From positions 27,300,319-27,364,318 of the forward strand of contig NC_061775.1 of assembly GCF_022458985.1 (NCBI RefSeq): 64,000 nt of DNA, in the 5' to 3' direction. This stretch comes from Mugil cephalus (Eukaryota > Chordata > Actinopteri > Mugiliformes > Mugilidae). Numbering within the stretch: position 1 is the stretch's first letter; each line of letters starts with the position of its first letter. The translations under genes and the position numbers were made by a program. Positions 19,573 to 31,779 of this stretch are shown one piece after another. Under the pieces are notes generated by a model. It searched no databases. It saw nothing but the letters and a program-made list of their open reading frames with translations, and was not told the DNA's origin.

Positions 19573-22500
19573 ATGATGAGGTGAAAGTGAAAGTCCTCTT
19601 TCCTCAGTTTTCTCCTCATTGCCTTTTATTCCTGTAACTGGGCGGTTGTTCGCATGTTGTTTCCTCAGGGTGGGTGTGAAAAAGTCGCGTTAGGGATGAC
19701 ACGCCCCTTACACCTGTAGGGCAGCCGCATCATGAGCTGCTAATGCAGACAGGTTTATATAGCGCGCTGTGCGGTGTGTCGGTCTGCACCACTGCAAGCC
19801 TCTCCTACAATTAAAAAAAGAATTCATTAAATTGTCAGGGCAGCAAAACTATAACCAAAAGCAGCATTAAAGAACCTGTAATTAAGCCACAGAACTTACC
19901 TTTGCAGAGGTACTGCTCCTGAAATATCCCACTATCTTCCTGGACTTGGCTCGGATGTCAGAGAGCTCAGGGGTCTGGTCCAGGGCCTTCTTCACCACTA
20001 AGTTAAGGGTGTGAGCTACACATATGGCATGTGTGAGCCGTAGTTCCCTTGCACAAGCCCCCATATTGGCAGCCCCATCTGTTACAAGGCATGTGACTTT
20101 TTCAGTAATAGCCCATTCCCTCATGAGTGAGCCTTTCACTTGTGCAATATTTTCTGCAGTGTGCGCCTTGGGAAAACGTTGCACTCCCAAAACAACAGTA
20201 TTTAATGTGCTGGAGTCATCAACAAAATGGCAGGTGACAACAAGATAAGCTTGTGTGTTGATAGAGGTCCACATATCTGGTGTCAGACTCACAGCTGCTG
20301 CCTCCTCCATGCTGGCCTTAGCTTTCTCCTTCATCTCCTGGTACCTGGCCTCCACCATGGCCTTCAGGGCCTAAAGGAAAGAAAAAGCATTCGGTTTGAA
20401 CGTACGAGGTGGCTGTGAAGCAGTGTGTAGTGTGGCTGTCCTCTGACTGATGGACTCAGGTTTGAGCCTCAGTCCTGCCTGTCCACATTGTTAATAGTTT
20501 TATTCAGTAAAAGCACAATTTTCAATGATTTTATTACCTTCTCAGTGGGGAGATCATAGCTAGGATTTAAAGATTTAACAAATCTTTAAATCCTTTGTCC
20601 TTCCCAATACTAAATGGCTGGGTGTCCTCAATCACCATGCTAACCAGGTCTTCATCTATTTGAGATTTTTCTCCTGAGGAAAGATAATAAAAACAAAGCA
20701 CAAATATAACCATCACACACTAACTCACTACAGTTGTTCAATATTGTTATATCATTTAGTGACATTAATGCATGCTATATTATCATGGCATTTCTGATGG
20801 CTCACCTGGTCTTGGTCCACATTTGGTGTTGTCCTTATTGTCATGCAAAGCTCTGTAGTGCCTAAACATGGATGAGGTGTTGTTGTTATACTCCAGCTCC
20901 CTGGTGCATAAAAGCAAAGACAGCTGAAGATAAACTGCACTGCATCAAGATTAATTATGAAAAAAAGAAAAAACATCTTCTGTAGAAACATTACTGCACA
21001 TACCTTGTTGGGAGAAATGAGATCAAAATGTTCCCCCACAGGGGACATCCTCCTCTTCTTAGCTGTCTCCATTCTCTCCTGACTCTCCTAAATCTCCAAA
21101 CTATCTCTAACTCTATCCAAACTGTCTCCAAACTGTCTCCAGACTCTCACTGACCGCAACTCTCCATCAAACAATCACATTTTGAATGGAGCCTGGGGAG
21201 TTTATATCGCTGTCAAAACTCGCGGCAAAATCCGAACCACTTCCTGAATCAGTCACGTGGTACCAGCCGGAAACGCCCCCTCCCTTACTTGGCACACGCC
21301 TCGGTAGTTACGTTACTACCTGTTGCAGCTCGGCGTGTTGGGCTGGCGTGTGCGGGATTTCTTTTTGGAGGCTGTCGCTGCCGCCACACCTGCTTGCTAG
21401 TGTTCTAACAGGTAACTTGTGTCTCCAGCTTGCGCTGTTAGCCGGCCGGTTGTCATGTGTTGTAACTGCTGGCTTTATGTTTTGTTTTAAAGCGTGCCGT
21501 GCGGCTGCTGGTTGCCCTGCCTTACCTCTTGCCTCTTGCTACTTTTTTAAATTTTTTTATCTCTTACTCTATACTTGTCTCGTGTCCTATGATTAATAGT
21601 GGTAGTACGGCCGCTCTGAAAATTCACAAACCCTATAAATGCAGTGATTACGGTCATTTTAGTAAGTTCAGCCCCGACTTGGACTTGTTAGGTGAGGTTG
21701 GGTTTTTTTTGTCTATTGCCCTTGAGAGGATCTGCCAAACTTTTGCATGTTCGTTTTTTTTTTTTCGTTCTTCTTTTTTGTTTGCTTTGAGTTTGCAGTT
21801 TTGTTGACAGACAGCTAGTTTGGTTTGTGTGTAATAGGTCAGACCTCCAAACCAACGGCGGCGTTGGATCTCTCTACATACAGATCCTCAGGGTGTGACT
21901 TCATTGAAAAAAGAAAGGGCTATATAAATGATTTAGAGGAATAACTTAATAAAAAGATTTTATTGTGAAGAATGTGAAATAAATTTGTTACTTTTTCATT
22001 ACATCGTGCCTGTATTCATTTGTGTACTTGGGTTGTTTTGGGAAACCCTTTAAAAAGATTTAATGGTTAAGATATTCTTTAGGTGAGAGTCCTGAAGGGG
22101 CGTTGTTGGTTAAATTAGAGATTCTTTAGATCTGGCACTCACAATCTTCTATTGCCACATTCCATTCTTGTCTTTTACCAATTTCTTGCTTCATGTTCTA
22201 ACTTGTACTCTGTTTCTGTCTTTTCCTCACTTACTTCTTTCTTTTTGTCTTTGTCTCTTTTTTAGTTTTTATAGATTTTCTTCATCATTCGTACTTTCTG
22301 TTTATTAAAGTCTTCTTCCTTCTATTCTCTCTCAGTGCTGCTCAGAGTCAGTCAACGCTGGAGTCCAAGCTGGAGGCCCTTCAGAGCCACTTCACCTGGG
22401 ATCTGGACTCCAGTAGGTCCAAACTTTTCCGTCTCAGGGACAAACTGAAGGACATTGGCACCAATGAAGGAAACAGCTGGCTGGGTCACATTTACAACCT

Positions 22501-23668
22501 GCAGGGGTTCATCCACTATCAGCTGGGCTTCATCCACAAACAGCTGGGCTTCATTGAAGAGGCCAAGAGCTTCTTCAGCAGGGCCACTGAGGCCTTCCAC
22601 CAGATGATGAACACAGTCTCAGATGGTCCCTGGTTGCTGGTGAACTACGGGAACCTGGCTTGGATGCATCACCATCTGGGAGAACAAGCAGAGAGTGAGC
22701 GTTACCTGTCAAAGGTCCACGCCCTGATGAAGGAGTACCCATCTCCATCTGAGGACGAGCTGGATCCAGAGATCTACGCTGAAAAGGCCTGGACCCTGAT
22801 GAAGTTCTCTCGATACAAAAAGAAGCTGCTGGCTGCAGATTACTTCCAGAGAGCCATCAGGATGCAGCCGGACAGGGTGGAGTGGCAGACCAGCCGAGTG
22901 ATAGCACTAGTAAGTGCCTATAAGTACTGTAGCAATGAGCTGGGAGCTGACATCTTGGAGGAAATGGGGAAAGCCAAAGAACGTGATCCAGAGAACTTGT
23001 ACCTTGCTGCTCTTTACCTTGAGGCATGTGCTCGGAGAGGAACAAACACTGAACAAGAAGCGCGTGAGTTGGGCAGAAAGGTTTTAGATAAACCAGTTAG
23101 CAGCTACAGTGGTTTAAAACCATTACTGAGGCTGTACAGAACCTATGTATCAATGGATGAAGCTTTTGATTTAGCAGAGGAGGCTCTGAAGAGACATCCA
23201 GATGAGCGTTACCTCAAGAGATGTGCTGCAATCTGCTACAAAAGGAAGATCTTATCTCCACAGAGGTTTCCTCTGGAGCCCAGCTTGGTCAACAAAGCCA
23301 TCAGCCTCTATGAGGAAGTCATACCTCTCTATCCTGATTCTTCACTCAAAAGAAAAATATCTCTTGCCAACATCTATGCAGAAACAAACACCAACCAAGC
23401 TGCAGCTGATCAAATATATGGTGAACTGCTGGAAAGTGATCTGGATCCAAAAGAGAAACAGATGCTTTTTAACTACTACGCCAAATTTCTGCATTTCTGT
23501 CGAAATGAAAGTCGCAGGTCGATAGAATATCACATTAAAGCAGCAGAGATACCACAGAAATCCTTCTTTCGTAAAGACAGCATCAAAAATCTGAAGAAGA
23601 TCAAAAATAGAAACCGAAGCAAGATGTGTGGAGAAATAGAGGAGTTTCTGGCCAATCTCCAGCACTGA
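19573..23668 (+). CDS. ifit: IFIT gene E (interferon-induced TPR protein)
   Basis: Coding exons 19,573-19,580 (ATGATGAG, donor GTGAAAGT) and 22,336-23,668 (acceptor CTCTCAG), encoding 446 aa. The 2,755-bp intron is long because of a roughly 2.5-kb insertion with hAT transposase exons. TPR1 carries the same seven-residue extra repeat as gene D. The C-terminal third (NTNQAAADQIYGELLESDLDPKEKQM, described here only in outline) is divergent from A-D, and it is the source type of the dead fragment at 14,017. Frame intact, ending in EEFLANLQH. TATA at 19,521, ISRE at 19,393, poly(A) AATAAA at 24,294. If the insertion blocks splicing, this copy would be silent. The donor is weaker than in A-D (GTGAAA). 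Confidence 0.9.
19624..22150 (-). mobile_element. hAT-containing insertion in the gene E intron
   Basis: The flanks match the gene D intron up to ATTGCC (19,618-19,623) and again from ATTGCC (22,151-22,156), so everything between is inserted. The ATTGCC at both ends may be part of a target-site duplication (hAT elements make 8 bp), but terminal inverted repeats were not recognised. The minus-strand half carries transposase exons. The rest (about 21,100-22,150) is of unknown origin, with a GC-rich patch around 21,180-21,540 that resembles a promoter or first exon. A TATATA-bearing patch near 19,755 also looks promoter-like. Confidence 0.75.
19900..21072 (-). pseudogene. hAT (ZBED-type) transposase, 3'-truncated
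   Basis: Four minus-strand exons with good splice sites: 21,004-21,072 (start METAKKRRMSPVGEHFDLIS, the beginning of a BED zinc finger), 20,806-20,900 (BED second half, MFRHYRALH), 20,538-20,673 (EDTQPFSIGKDKGFKDLLN) and 19,900-20,370 (LTPDMWTS, CLVTDGAANMGACAREL, LTHAICVAHTLNLVVKKAL). These are diagnostic of hAT transposases and their ZBED relatives. The third exon appears to have a frameshift after GFKDLLN. The C-terminal hATC dimerisation region is absent. It looks like a dead transposon rather than a domesticated gene. Confidence 0.85.
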
Positions 23669-24850
23669 GAGCTGACAATAAAGATGGAACAACACTGGGG
23701 ATAAATCAGGAAGATGTTGGTCTACATGCGCTGAGAAAGAAATCTGTAAAGTCTGTGTGTAAAGTACCTGTGATGAATTGATTTTTGAATGTTGCTAGCA
23801 TTTAATTTAATGTTTAATATCTGCACATTTTAACCGTGAAACAAAGCTGTTTATATGTAGCTGAATGATGTAACAATGTGACAAATGCAAACAACTGCAC
23901 GTCTTAAGGAGTAAGACTGCAGTCGGTGTTGTTCCGAACATCTGTGCAACTTATGGATTTTTCTACATGCACGGACCTCGGCTCCCCCAGAATTGGCCTG
24001 AAAGGCAATGTCTGCACCGTTTATTACTGGTTGTACTGGTGAAGAAAAAAGACTAGAAACAAGTGCAACAACAAGGACAAACTCATAGAACAAATGTTTG
24101 TGGATATCCATTGTTCTTCAGAACTGCACTTTTCAGTATGCTTCCAAGATACCAGGAACACAAACAGCAAAACAAAAGCATTTTAAAATATGCACAAAAT
24201 GTTCAAATTGAATTTTTTCTGAATGAGTGTGATGAAACATTACAGGACAGTTGCAACAGGTTTTATTATTTCATCTTCTGATTGTAAAATCTCAATAAAA
24301 CAGAAGCTGTTAAATGCTCCGATACCGTCTGGTCTGATTTCTGTTTGCAAATGAGCACTGAGTTTACAACCATGTTCTGAGTGTTGATGAAAAATGATGA
24401 AACTTGTTTTTGTTGCTCATCATACTTTAACTGAGCTTTTCTATAAGAGTCCTGGTTTATATGTGTTCTCACTAAAGTCTGCAGCCTTTGATTCTTGCTT
24501 CTTGTTCATATAATTTCAGTTCCCTTCATTCATCTTGCTGTTGAAATTTAAATCTTCGTTGTCGTTATTTATTTATTTTTTAAATAAAAGCGATAAAAGA
24601 GGTCTGGCCAAGAAGAAGAAATAAAAACAGTGAGCGACAGAAAAAGTGAAGTTGCATGAACAGGTCTAATTAAATGAGGGATGACGATGTTTAAGTTCTT
24701 CTGCAGATGATCAGGTAAGACGAAAAAAAAAAAATTATGTAATAAAAATAATGATGCAGTTAAGTCGTGTTTCATCCAGGAATAGTCCCCTCTGTTACAG
24801 CCTGTCAGGCTTTTCATCACGACTCTGAACGTCACTGAATCTGGCCACAA
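23669..24850 (+). other. IFIT gene E 3' UTR and convergent intergenic
   Basis: 3' UTR to the AATAAA at 24,294. Beyond it no gene is recognised. This is the point where the plus-strand IFIT genes (A-E) face the minus-strand ones (F, G). Confidence 0.55.
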
Positions 24851-25169
24851 ATATTCACTGCAATCACATGAGGAAAGGCAGCTTTTTGATCAGATGTTGT
24901 TCTTGTTCTTGAATACAAATAATTTAAAAAAATATTTGTTCAACATAAGTATTTGTAAAAAAAAAAAAAAAATTGTTATTTGTGCCTTTCCGAAAACCAG
25001 AATCGGGTTCAACTCCATCCCTAGTTGACACTGTTGCTCTGGTTGTACAGCATGGTTTTTTGTCCTTGATGTCAGTGAATGCATCATGTGAAGTTAGAGC
25101 TTAGAGTTAGACACAATAGAAGAGCCAGACTGGTGTTGACGTGTTATTGTCCTCCACATGTTGATTTGA

Positions 25170-25350
25170 TCTGCTGTTTATAGGGGTAGGACTAAATAAA
25201 AGTCTACTTCCTATTCCTTCCCTTATACATTCGAGAGGTGTTCGTGTTCTTGTTCTCTCTAATTTCATTGTATGCTGAGATGTACAATGACAATAAAGTC
25301 TATTCTATTCTATTCTATTCTATTCTATTCTATTCTATTCTATTCTATTG
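25170..25350 (+). mobile_element. LINE 3' tail with TATTC repeats
   Basis: The sequence TGTACAATGACAATAAAG followed by at least nine TATTC repeats is a common tail form of fish L2-like non-LTR retrotransposons. The tail ends about 35 bp from the 3' end of pseudogene F. Only the tail is present, as expected for 5'-truncated LINE insertions. Confidence 0.65.
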
Positions 25351-25384
25351 TATTTATTCATTCATTATAAAATATTGTCAGCTC

Positions 25385-26688
25385 TCAGTGCTGCAGGTTG
25401 AACAGAAACTATTTTTCTGGTTAAAGTTTCTGTCTCTGATCCTCTCCATATTCCTGATGCTGTCCTCAGATAGAAAGATTGTTGTGGTATCTCTGCTGCC
25501 ATCTTGTGGTATTTTATTGACACTTGTTCCTGGTTTAGGCTGAAAAATAAGTACTTTGCATAGCAGTTGTAAACCATTTGTTTCTCTTTGTCTTCCAGGT
25601 CCCTTTCTAGCAGATCTTTGAATATTTGGTCCCCTTAATCTCTACATTTTGACTCTGCATATAAGTTTTCAAGAGCTTTTCTCATTCTGAGTGAAGAATG
25701 AGGATAAAGAGAAATGACTTCCTTACAGAGGCTGATGGCTCTGTTGATCATGCTGGGCTCCAGAGGACTGTTTCTTGGAGATAAGATCTTCTCTTTGTAG
25801 CAGATTGCAGCATGTTTCTTGAGGTGACGCTCATCTTGATGTCTTTTCAGAGCCTCCTCTGCCAAATCAATAGCTTCACCCATTGATAAATATTGTTTGT
25901 ACAACGTCATTAATGGTGTGAACCCATTGTAGCTACTAACTGGTTTACTTAAAACCTTTCTGGCCAATTCACGCGTTTCTTCTTTAATGTTCAATCCTCT
26001 CAGAGCACATACCTCAAGACAAAGAGCAGCAAGGTACAAGTTCTCTGGATCATGTTCTTTGGCTTTTTTCATTTCCTCCAACATGTCAGCATGCTGCCCT
26101 TTGGCACGGTGCTTATTGACACTTATTAATGCTATCACTCGGCTGGTCTGCCACTCCATCCTGTCCGGCTGCATCCTGATGTCTCTCTGGAAGTAATCTG
26201 CAGCCAGATGCTTTTTGTCTTCACAAAACGTCATCAGGGTCCAGGCCTTTTCAGCGTAGATCTCTGGATGCAGCTGGTCCTCAGATGGAGATGGGTACTC
26301 CTTCATCAGGGCGTGGACCTTTGACAGGTAACGCTCACTCTCTGCTTGTTCTCCCAGGTGGTGATGCATCCAAGCCAGGTTCCCATAGTTCACCAGCAAC
26401 CAGGGACCATCTGAGACTGTGTTCCTCATCTGGTGGAAGGCCTCAGTGGCTTTGCTGAAGAAGCTCTTGGCCTCTTCAATGAAGCCCGGCTGATAGTGGA
26501 TGAAGCCCAGCTGATAGTGGATGAACCCCTGCAGGTTGTAAATGTGACCCAGCCAGCTGTTTCCTTCATTGGTGCCAATGTCCTGTAGTACATCTCTGAG
26601 CTTAAATAGTTTGGACCTGCTGGAGTTCAGATCCCAGGTAAAGTGGTTCTGGAAGGCTTCCAGCTTGGACGTTGGCTGACTCTGAGTG
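25385..26688 (-). pseudogene. ifit: IFIT gene F (pseudogene)
   Basis: Minus-strand exon-2 copy with clear IFIT homology (WLLVNYGNLAWMHHHLGE, AEKAWTLM). Exon 1 and the intron are missing: at about 26,688 the exon runs straight into sequence of the A-C upstream module (CTTTACTCAAACAGTCCTTC). A GAA-to-TAA change at 25,635-25,637 stops the frame where A-D read QDEGNQ. One base is missing near 25,475, shifting the C-terminal 25 residues. TPR1 carries two seven-residue repeats, the second changed (GFIHYQP). No start codon is available in frame. Confidence 0.9.
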
Positions 26689-27100
26689 GCTATGATGTAC
26701 TGCTGAAGGACTGTTTGAGTAAAGAGACTAAAGTATAAATGTAAGTAGCAATTACTGAGGTAGTATGGGTAAAATAAAATAAAATAAAATAAAGTATGGC
26801 TTTGAGGACGAGAGTGGCCTTCTTCCTCTGAGTTCTGCAGGTAGAGCAGCAGATATGTTTGAGGGGTCTTTGGTGATCTTGTCTTCGATGAGTGTCTCTT
26901 GGGCGAGACTGTGTGAGAGAGAGTCGAAGTGATACTTCAACTTGTTCAGAGAGTTTCTATGACAGAGAACATAGAATGCACCGTACAATGATCAGTCATC
27001 CCTATCATTGTGTCAGTCTCCCGGTGGAGACTCATCAGAGAATGGATGTGGACCTTCTGACGGTGTTGCATGTTGATCATCCCACAGACATTTGATCAGG
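26689..27100. repeat. rearranged IFIT upstream-module pieces and pentamer repeat
   Basis: Near 26,690-26,750 on the - strand is the CTTTACTCAAACAGTCC part of the A-C module. At about 26,930-26,990 on the + strand is another part (ATACTTCAACTTGTTCAG, then GAGTTTCTAT). The two parts point in opposite directions with a short AAAAT repeat (26,770-26,792) between them, so the module was inverted internally or joined from two copies. Confidence 0.65.
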
Positions 27101-28560
27101 TTGAGATCATGTGAATTTGGAAGCCAGGTCAACACCTTGTGATGTTATTTTTTTAATTTGTTGGTTTGCTTGTTGTATTTTAAAAACAAAACAAAACAAA
27201 AGAACAACACCCTCAGAATGAGTCACGACAAGTGAGGCCGACACAATACTAGGTATATTGCCTGCTGATGTATATTTTGATTTGTTGAGCTTGCGGTGCA
27301 CTTTCTGTTCCTCGTAATAGAAACTCACTGGACAAGACAAGTACAAGGAAATCAACAAGTCCCTGATCATGTGACAATAACAACATGCCTCCTAGAAGAC
27401 AGGTGAGGAGACCAGTGGGTCATTGCAGCAAACTAGCAGTGATTCATCAAGTCGGTGGAAATCCTTCACTAAAGATGAAGTCCATTGTACCATGACATGC
27501 ACAATGCACATCTGAAATACACTCATCTAAAAAAAAGCAACTGTTAATGCTTACAGAGGAATAGTACAAATCCTCTGGACAACAATCCATTAACAACTTC
27601 ACCTGTGGTAACAGAGAGAAGGAGGCTACACATCAATTATTTCTGGTTAATTTCATTGTATAACGTTATTAGACCTTAAGCTGGTATTCACTGAAAAGGT
27701 TTCAGAGATATACTGCTTATACTTAGGCTAAACATATCTGAATAGCACAATATTGATAAGCTCATATGTTTATGTTCAGTCTCGTGTTCTATTAGTTGAT
27801 ATTGTTGCTGTAGTTGTACAATTTGTGTTTTGTCCTTGATGTCAGTGAATGCATCATGTGAGAAATGAATGTTATGGCAGAGCTGAGAGTTAGCTGATGT
27901 GGACTTTCATCACATATTAGTCAACTTTAAAATAATCTAAAGTCGTTCGACCCCTAATAATAACAGTGCTCATGGATTAGTTCTCTCTTATTGTTCTGGA
28001 TCCTTCCAATTGTTCCCCACATGTTGATTTGATCTGCTGGGCAGCTAATCCCCTTCAGAGTGACTTTAATATTTTTCTGATGTGTGACCATGAGTTGTCA
28101 TTGTTGTGTATTATGCTAACTGTATTCATATTAAAAATTTTTCTTTATTTTTTATGTCAAAATGTTAAATTATGTCTTGTTTTAGAAGTTGCACCACAAA
28201 TAAACATATTATTATTTGTTAAATTGTGGGAGCTTCACAGAGAGTTGCGTTCGATCAAGAGTTTATCACATAAGCAGAAAAAAACAAAACACTTAATTAG
28301 ATTTTCTTATGGTTTTATTATTTTAGATTTCTTTTTTTTTTTGGTGGTGGTGGTGGTGGGGGGGGGGGTGTTTAAAATAATAATTGAATTAATTGAATTA
28401 ATAATTCACTGTCTTAGTCACTGTCTCATCTTATTGTCTCTTAGACAATATGATGACATGAAGGGACTCATTATCAATAAATACTTTCGTGAAACAGAAT
28501 CAGGATTTGCTAAAAGAGCCATTGTAAACTTATTTCTCAGGCCATGAAGACCAACATCTT
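27101..28560. other. intergenic flank between IFIT F and G
   Basis: No gene. About 27,800-28,040 matches 25,020-25,180 beyond the gene F 3' end (TTTTGTCCTTGATGTCAGTG), so F and G were duplicated with their 3' flanks. About 27,960-28,260 matches the A-C inter-module flank in reverse and lacks the solo LTR (second empty site). A GGT/poly-G run lies at 28,343-28,369, and a minus-strand AATAAA for gene G at 28,314-28,319. Confidence 0.6.
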
Positions 28561-28602
28561 CCTGATTTATCCCCAGTGTTGTTCCATCTTTACTGTCAGC
28601 TC

Positions 28603-30324
28603 TCAGTGCTGCAGGTTGGCCAGAAACTTCTCTATTTCTCTTCGGTTATGGTTTCTATCTCTGATCTTCTCCAGGTTCCTGATGCTGTCCTCCCGATAGA
28701 AGGATTGTTGTGGAATCTCTGCTGCCATCATGTGGTATTTTATTGACTCTTGTTCCTCTTTTAGGCTAAAATATAAAAACTTTGCGTAGCCATTGTAAAC
28801 CATCTGTTTCTCATCAGTGTCCAGATCCCTTTCTAGCAGATCTTTGAATATCGTCTTCCCTTCATCTTGGCGTTTTGACTTTGCATATATGTTTGCAAGA
28901 GTTATTTGCATTCTGAGTGAAGAATCAGGATAGAGAGAAATTACTTTCTCACAGAGGGTGATCACTTTGGAGATCATGCTGGGCTCCAAACGATTGTCCT
29001 TTTGAGTAAAGAACTTAATTTTGTAGCAGATTGCAGCACATCTCCTGAAGTAACGCTCATCTGGATGTCTTTCCAGAGCCTCCTCTGCCAAATCAATAGC
29101 TTCATCCATGGAAAAATAGTTTCTGTACAACCTCAGTAATGGTGTGAACCCATTGTAGCTGCTAACTGTTTTTCTTAAAACCTTTCTGGCCAATACACGT
29201 GCTTCTTCTTTAATGTTTGTTCCTCTCCGAGCAGATGCCTCAAGATAAAGAGCAGCAAGGTACAAGTTCTCTGGATCATGTTTTCTGGCGATTTTCATTT
29301 TCTCCAAGATGTCAGCCCCCAACTCATTGCTAGGGTGCTTAAAAGCACTTACTAATGCTAACACTCGGCTGGTCTGCCACTCCACCCTGTCCGGCTGCAT
29401 CCTGATGGCTCTCTGGAAGTAATCTGCAGCCAGATGCTTTTTGTCTTCACAAAACGTCATCAGGGTCCAGGCCTTTTCAGCGTAGATCTCTGGATGCAGC
29501 TCGTCCTCAGATGGAGATGGGTACTCCTTCATCAGGGCGTGGACCTTTGACAGGTAACGCTCACTCTCTGCTTGTTCTCCCAGGTGGTGATGCATCCAAG
29601 CCAGGTTCCCGTAGTTTACCACCAACCAGGGACCATCTGAGACTGTGTTCCTCATCTGGTGGAAGGCCTCAGTGGCCCTGCTGAAGAAACTCTTGGCCTC
29701 TTTGATGAAGCCCAGCTGATAGTGGATGAACCCCTGCAGGTTGTAAATGTGACCCTGCCAGCTGTTTCCTTCACTGGTGCCAATGTCCTGTAGTACATCT
29801 CTGAGCTTAAATAGTTTAGACCTGCTGGAGTCCAGATCCCAGGTGAAGTGGCTCTGAAGGGCCTCCAGCTTGGACTCCAGTGTTGGCTGACTCTGAGCAG
29901 CACTGATAGAGAATAAAATGATAAATATTAAATCACATATACAGAAGAGGATTAAGATGTTTTTATTTGTGGGCTATGTTCAGATAATTTATTTTTAGGA
30001 AATAGAGGAGGAAGAAAACAAAGAGGAGGATAAAAAATATAGATGAAAAAAGACAGGCAGTTAGTTATCTTAGAATGATCGACAGATAGAGAGAAATAAG
30101 GAAGGAGTCAACAAAAGATGAGCAAAGAAAGAATAGCTCATTGTATGGAAGAAATGAAGAGGATACTTTCTGAGGAAAGCAAGACAAATAAGTCAAGAAA
30201 CAAGAAACAGATGAGGACATAGTTTGAACAGAAATGAGGAACAGAAAGAGAATATATGCAGCAAGAAATACTTCTACTGAAACATAAAAACGACAGAAAT
30301 ATTAATATTAACTACTCACGTCAT
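28603..30324 (-). CDS. ifit: IFIT gene G (interferon-induced TPR protein)
   Basis: Minus-strand coding exons 30,320-30,324 (ATGAC, donor GTGAGT) and 28,603-29,902 (acceptor CTATCAG), encoding 434 aa starting MTAAQSQPTLESKLEALQ. Exon 2 is intact through EKFLANLQH and has a single GFIHYQLGFIKEAK TPR1 form like A-C. The first exon is inferred from a perfect donor after ATGAC in the right phase. It differs from the ATGATGAG exon of A-E, so G may have an unrelated promoter. An MTAAQ-type start is plausible for fish IFITs. No ISRE or clear TATA found upstream. The intron is 417 bp. Confidence 0.87.
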
Positions 30325-31435
30325 TGTTCAGCTGCTCTACAGACTCTTTCTAAATACCTCTGGATTCTTTTCCTTATGTTCACTGCTTCTTTGAGCACGA
30401 CACCATAAAAATGAGTAAAGTTCAACCTGTGTGCTGTTGTAAATGATGCAATAGTGAGGGTTGAACTTGTTGTACATGTTTAATTATGTATCTTAACACA
30501 TCTGACTTGCTCTGATTCAGAGCATTTGCATTAGTTAAGTGACCGTTCAGAACCAAACCAAACTGGTAGAATTTGTTATACAAGTAGTAATTATTTCTGT
30601 CACACTGAGTTTATAAAAGTAAAATGTTTTAATTTATTTTTTATTACATTTTTTCAAACACTGGCTTCTTTATTCACGGGAAATGGCAACTTTGCGGCAC
30701 ACTCTGTGTAAAACTAATTCTTTATACTGTGTGGATATGTTAGTCATTCCACATCAAAAGGCTGAAGTCCAGATGAAATCTTGATAAGTGCTGATGTCAA
30801 AGTCGAAGTCTTCTTTAAGCTGTGTGAAATCGATTCTCATTTCATTTGTATCTCAGTTCTGGCTCAAGTTCAAATCATATAACTCCAGTCCACACCTCTT
30901 TTCTTAGCTTGAGTTTCTGTTTGTCGCAGGACTTAACTTACGCTGAATTGTTTTATTGCTATGCAAAGCTACGCATCAGCAGTGCACACTAGAAAGAAAA
31001 TTCATTTTTAATGATTGGTGACAACAGTAGTTATACACAGATGAAAAAAAAAACAGAATAAAAGGAGCAATAAAAAATTATATTATAATAATATAAAATA
31101 ACGTGAATTAAAAAAAAAATTAAAATGATCTAGTAGCAGTTTTAGTGTGACAATGTTTAGTCACCTGACAAAAAAAAAGAATGTTATCTTTAGTTTCAAG
31201 GACTGTATGTTAATTAAATGCAATTTAATAACACAAGACAAGAGGTTGATGAGATTCCTAAAGTCGTGTAATTATTTATTGTATTATTATTAATATGATG
31301 AAATAAATTACTCTCCATTCAGGAGGACTGGCAAATCAAAACTGCAATAATTATTAAAAATGAATAATTTTGTCATTATATTATTAAAAGTATTATAAAG
31401 TTAATTAATTAATAAAAATACCGCTACTACTATTA
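30325..31435. other. intergenic between IFIT G and POMGNT1
   Basis: AT-rich, no gene recognised. This includes the presumed upstream region of gene G, where neither a TTTCNNTTTC site nor the A-C module was seen. Confidence 0.5.
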
Positions 31436-31436
31436 C

Positions 31437-31458
31437 TTATAATAATAATAGTAATAAC

Positions 31459-31522
<64 letters not shown>
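31437..31522. repeat. AAT microsatellite
   Basis: (AAT)n with a few interruptions. A TTAACCCTCC string at about 31,523-31,532 follows, resembling the TTAA-flanked ends of piggyBac-type MITEs, but no matching second end was confirmed. Confidence 0.9.
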
Positions 31523-31779
31523 TTAACCCTCCTATTATGTTTGGGGTCAGTTAGAGCCCATTAAATGTTTAACGTCTTTAAAATTCTGATTAACATTTCT
31601 TTTGCTTCATATTTAATGACTTTTCCTAATGGTTGTATTAGTTAAAGAGCTATTCGGGCAGTCAAACACAAAAACACATAAACTTGGGAACATGTTTTAA
31701 GCGGAACGATAATCATCGGTTCCCGATTTCCACTAAACCCATCACAGAAGAAGAGGATGGACATGAACCATTTTACGGG

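Noticed and set aside
21186-21807. overlapping 136- and 102-codon frames in the gene E intron
   Set aside because: GC-rich patch then poly-T; translation is low-complexity hydrophobic without a known domain. Better seen as promoter or unknown part of the insertion.
19624-22150. full-length LTR retrotransposon in the gene E intron (TG...CA with TTCC at both edges)
   Set aside because: No pair of matching long terminal repeats inside the insertion; the TTCC match is only 4 bp and may be chance. The coding remains are hAT.
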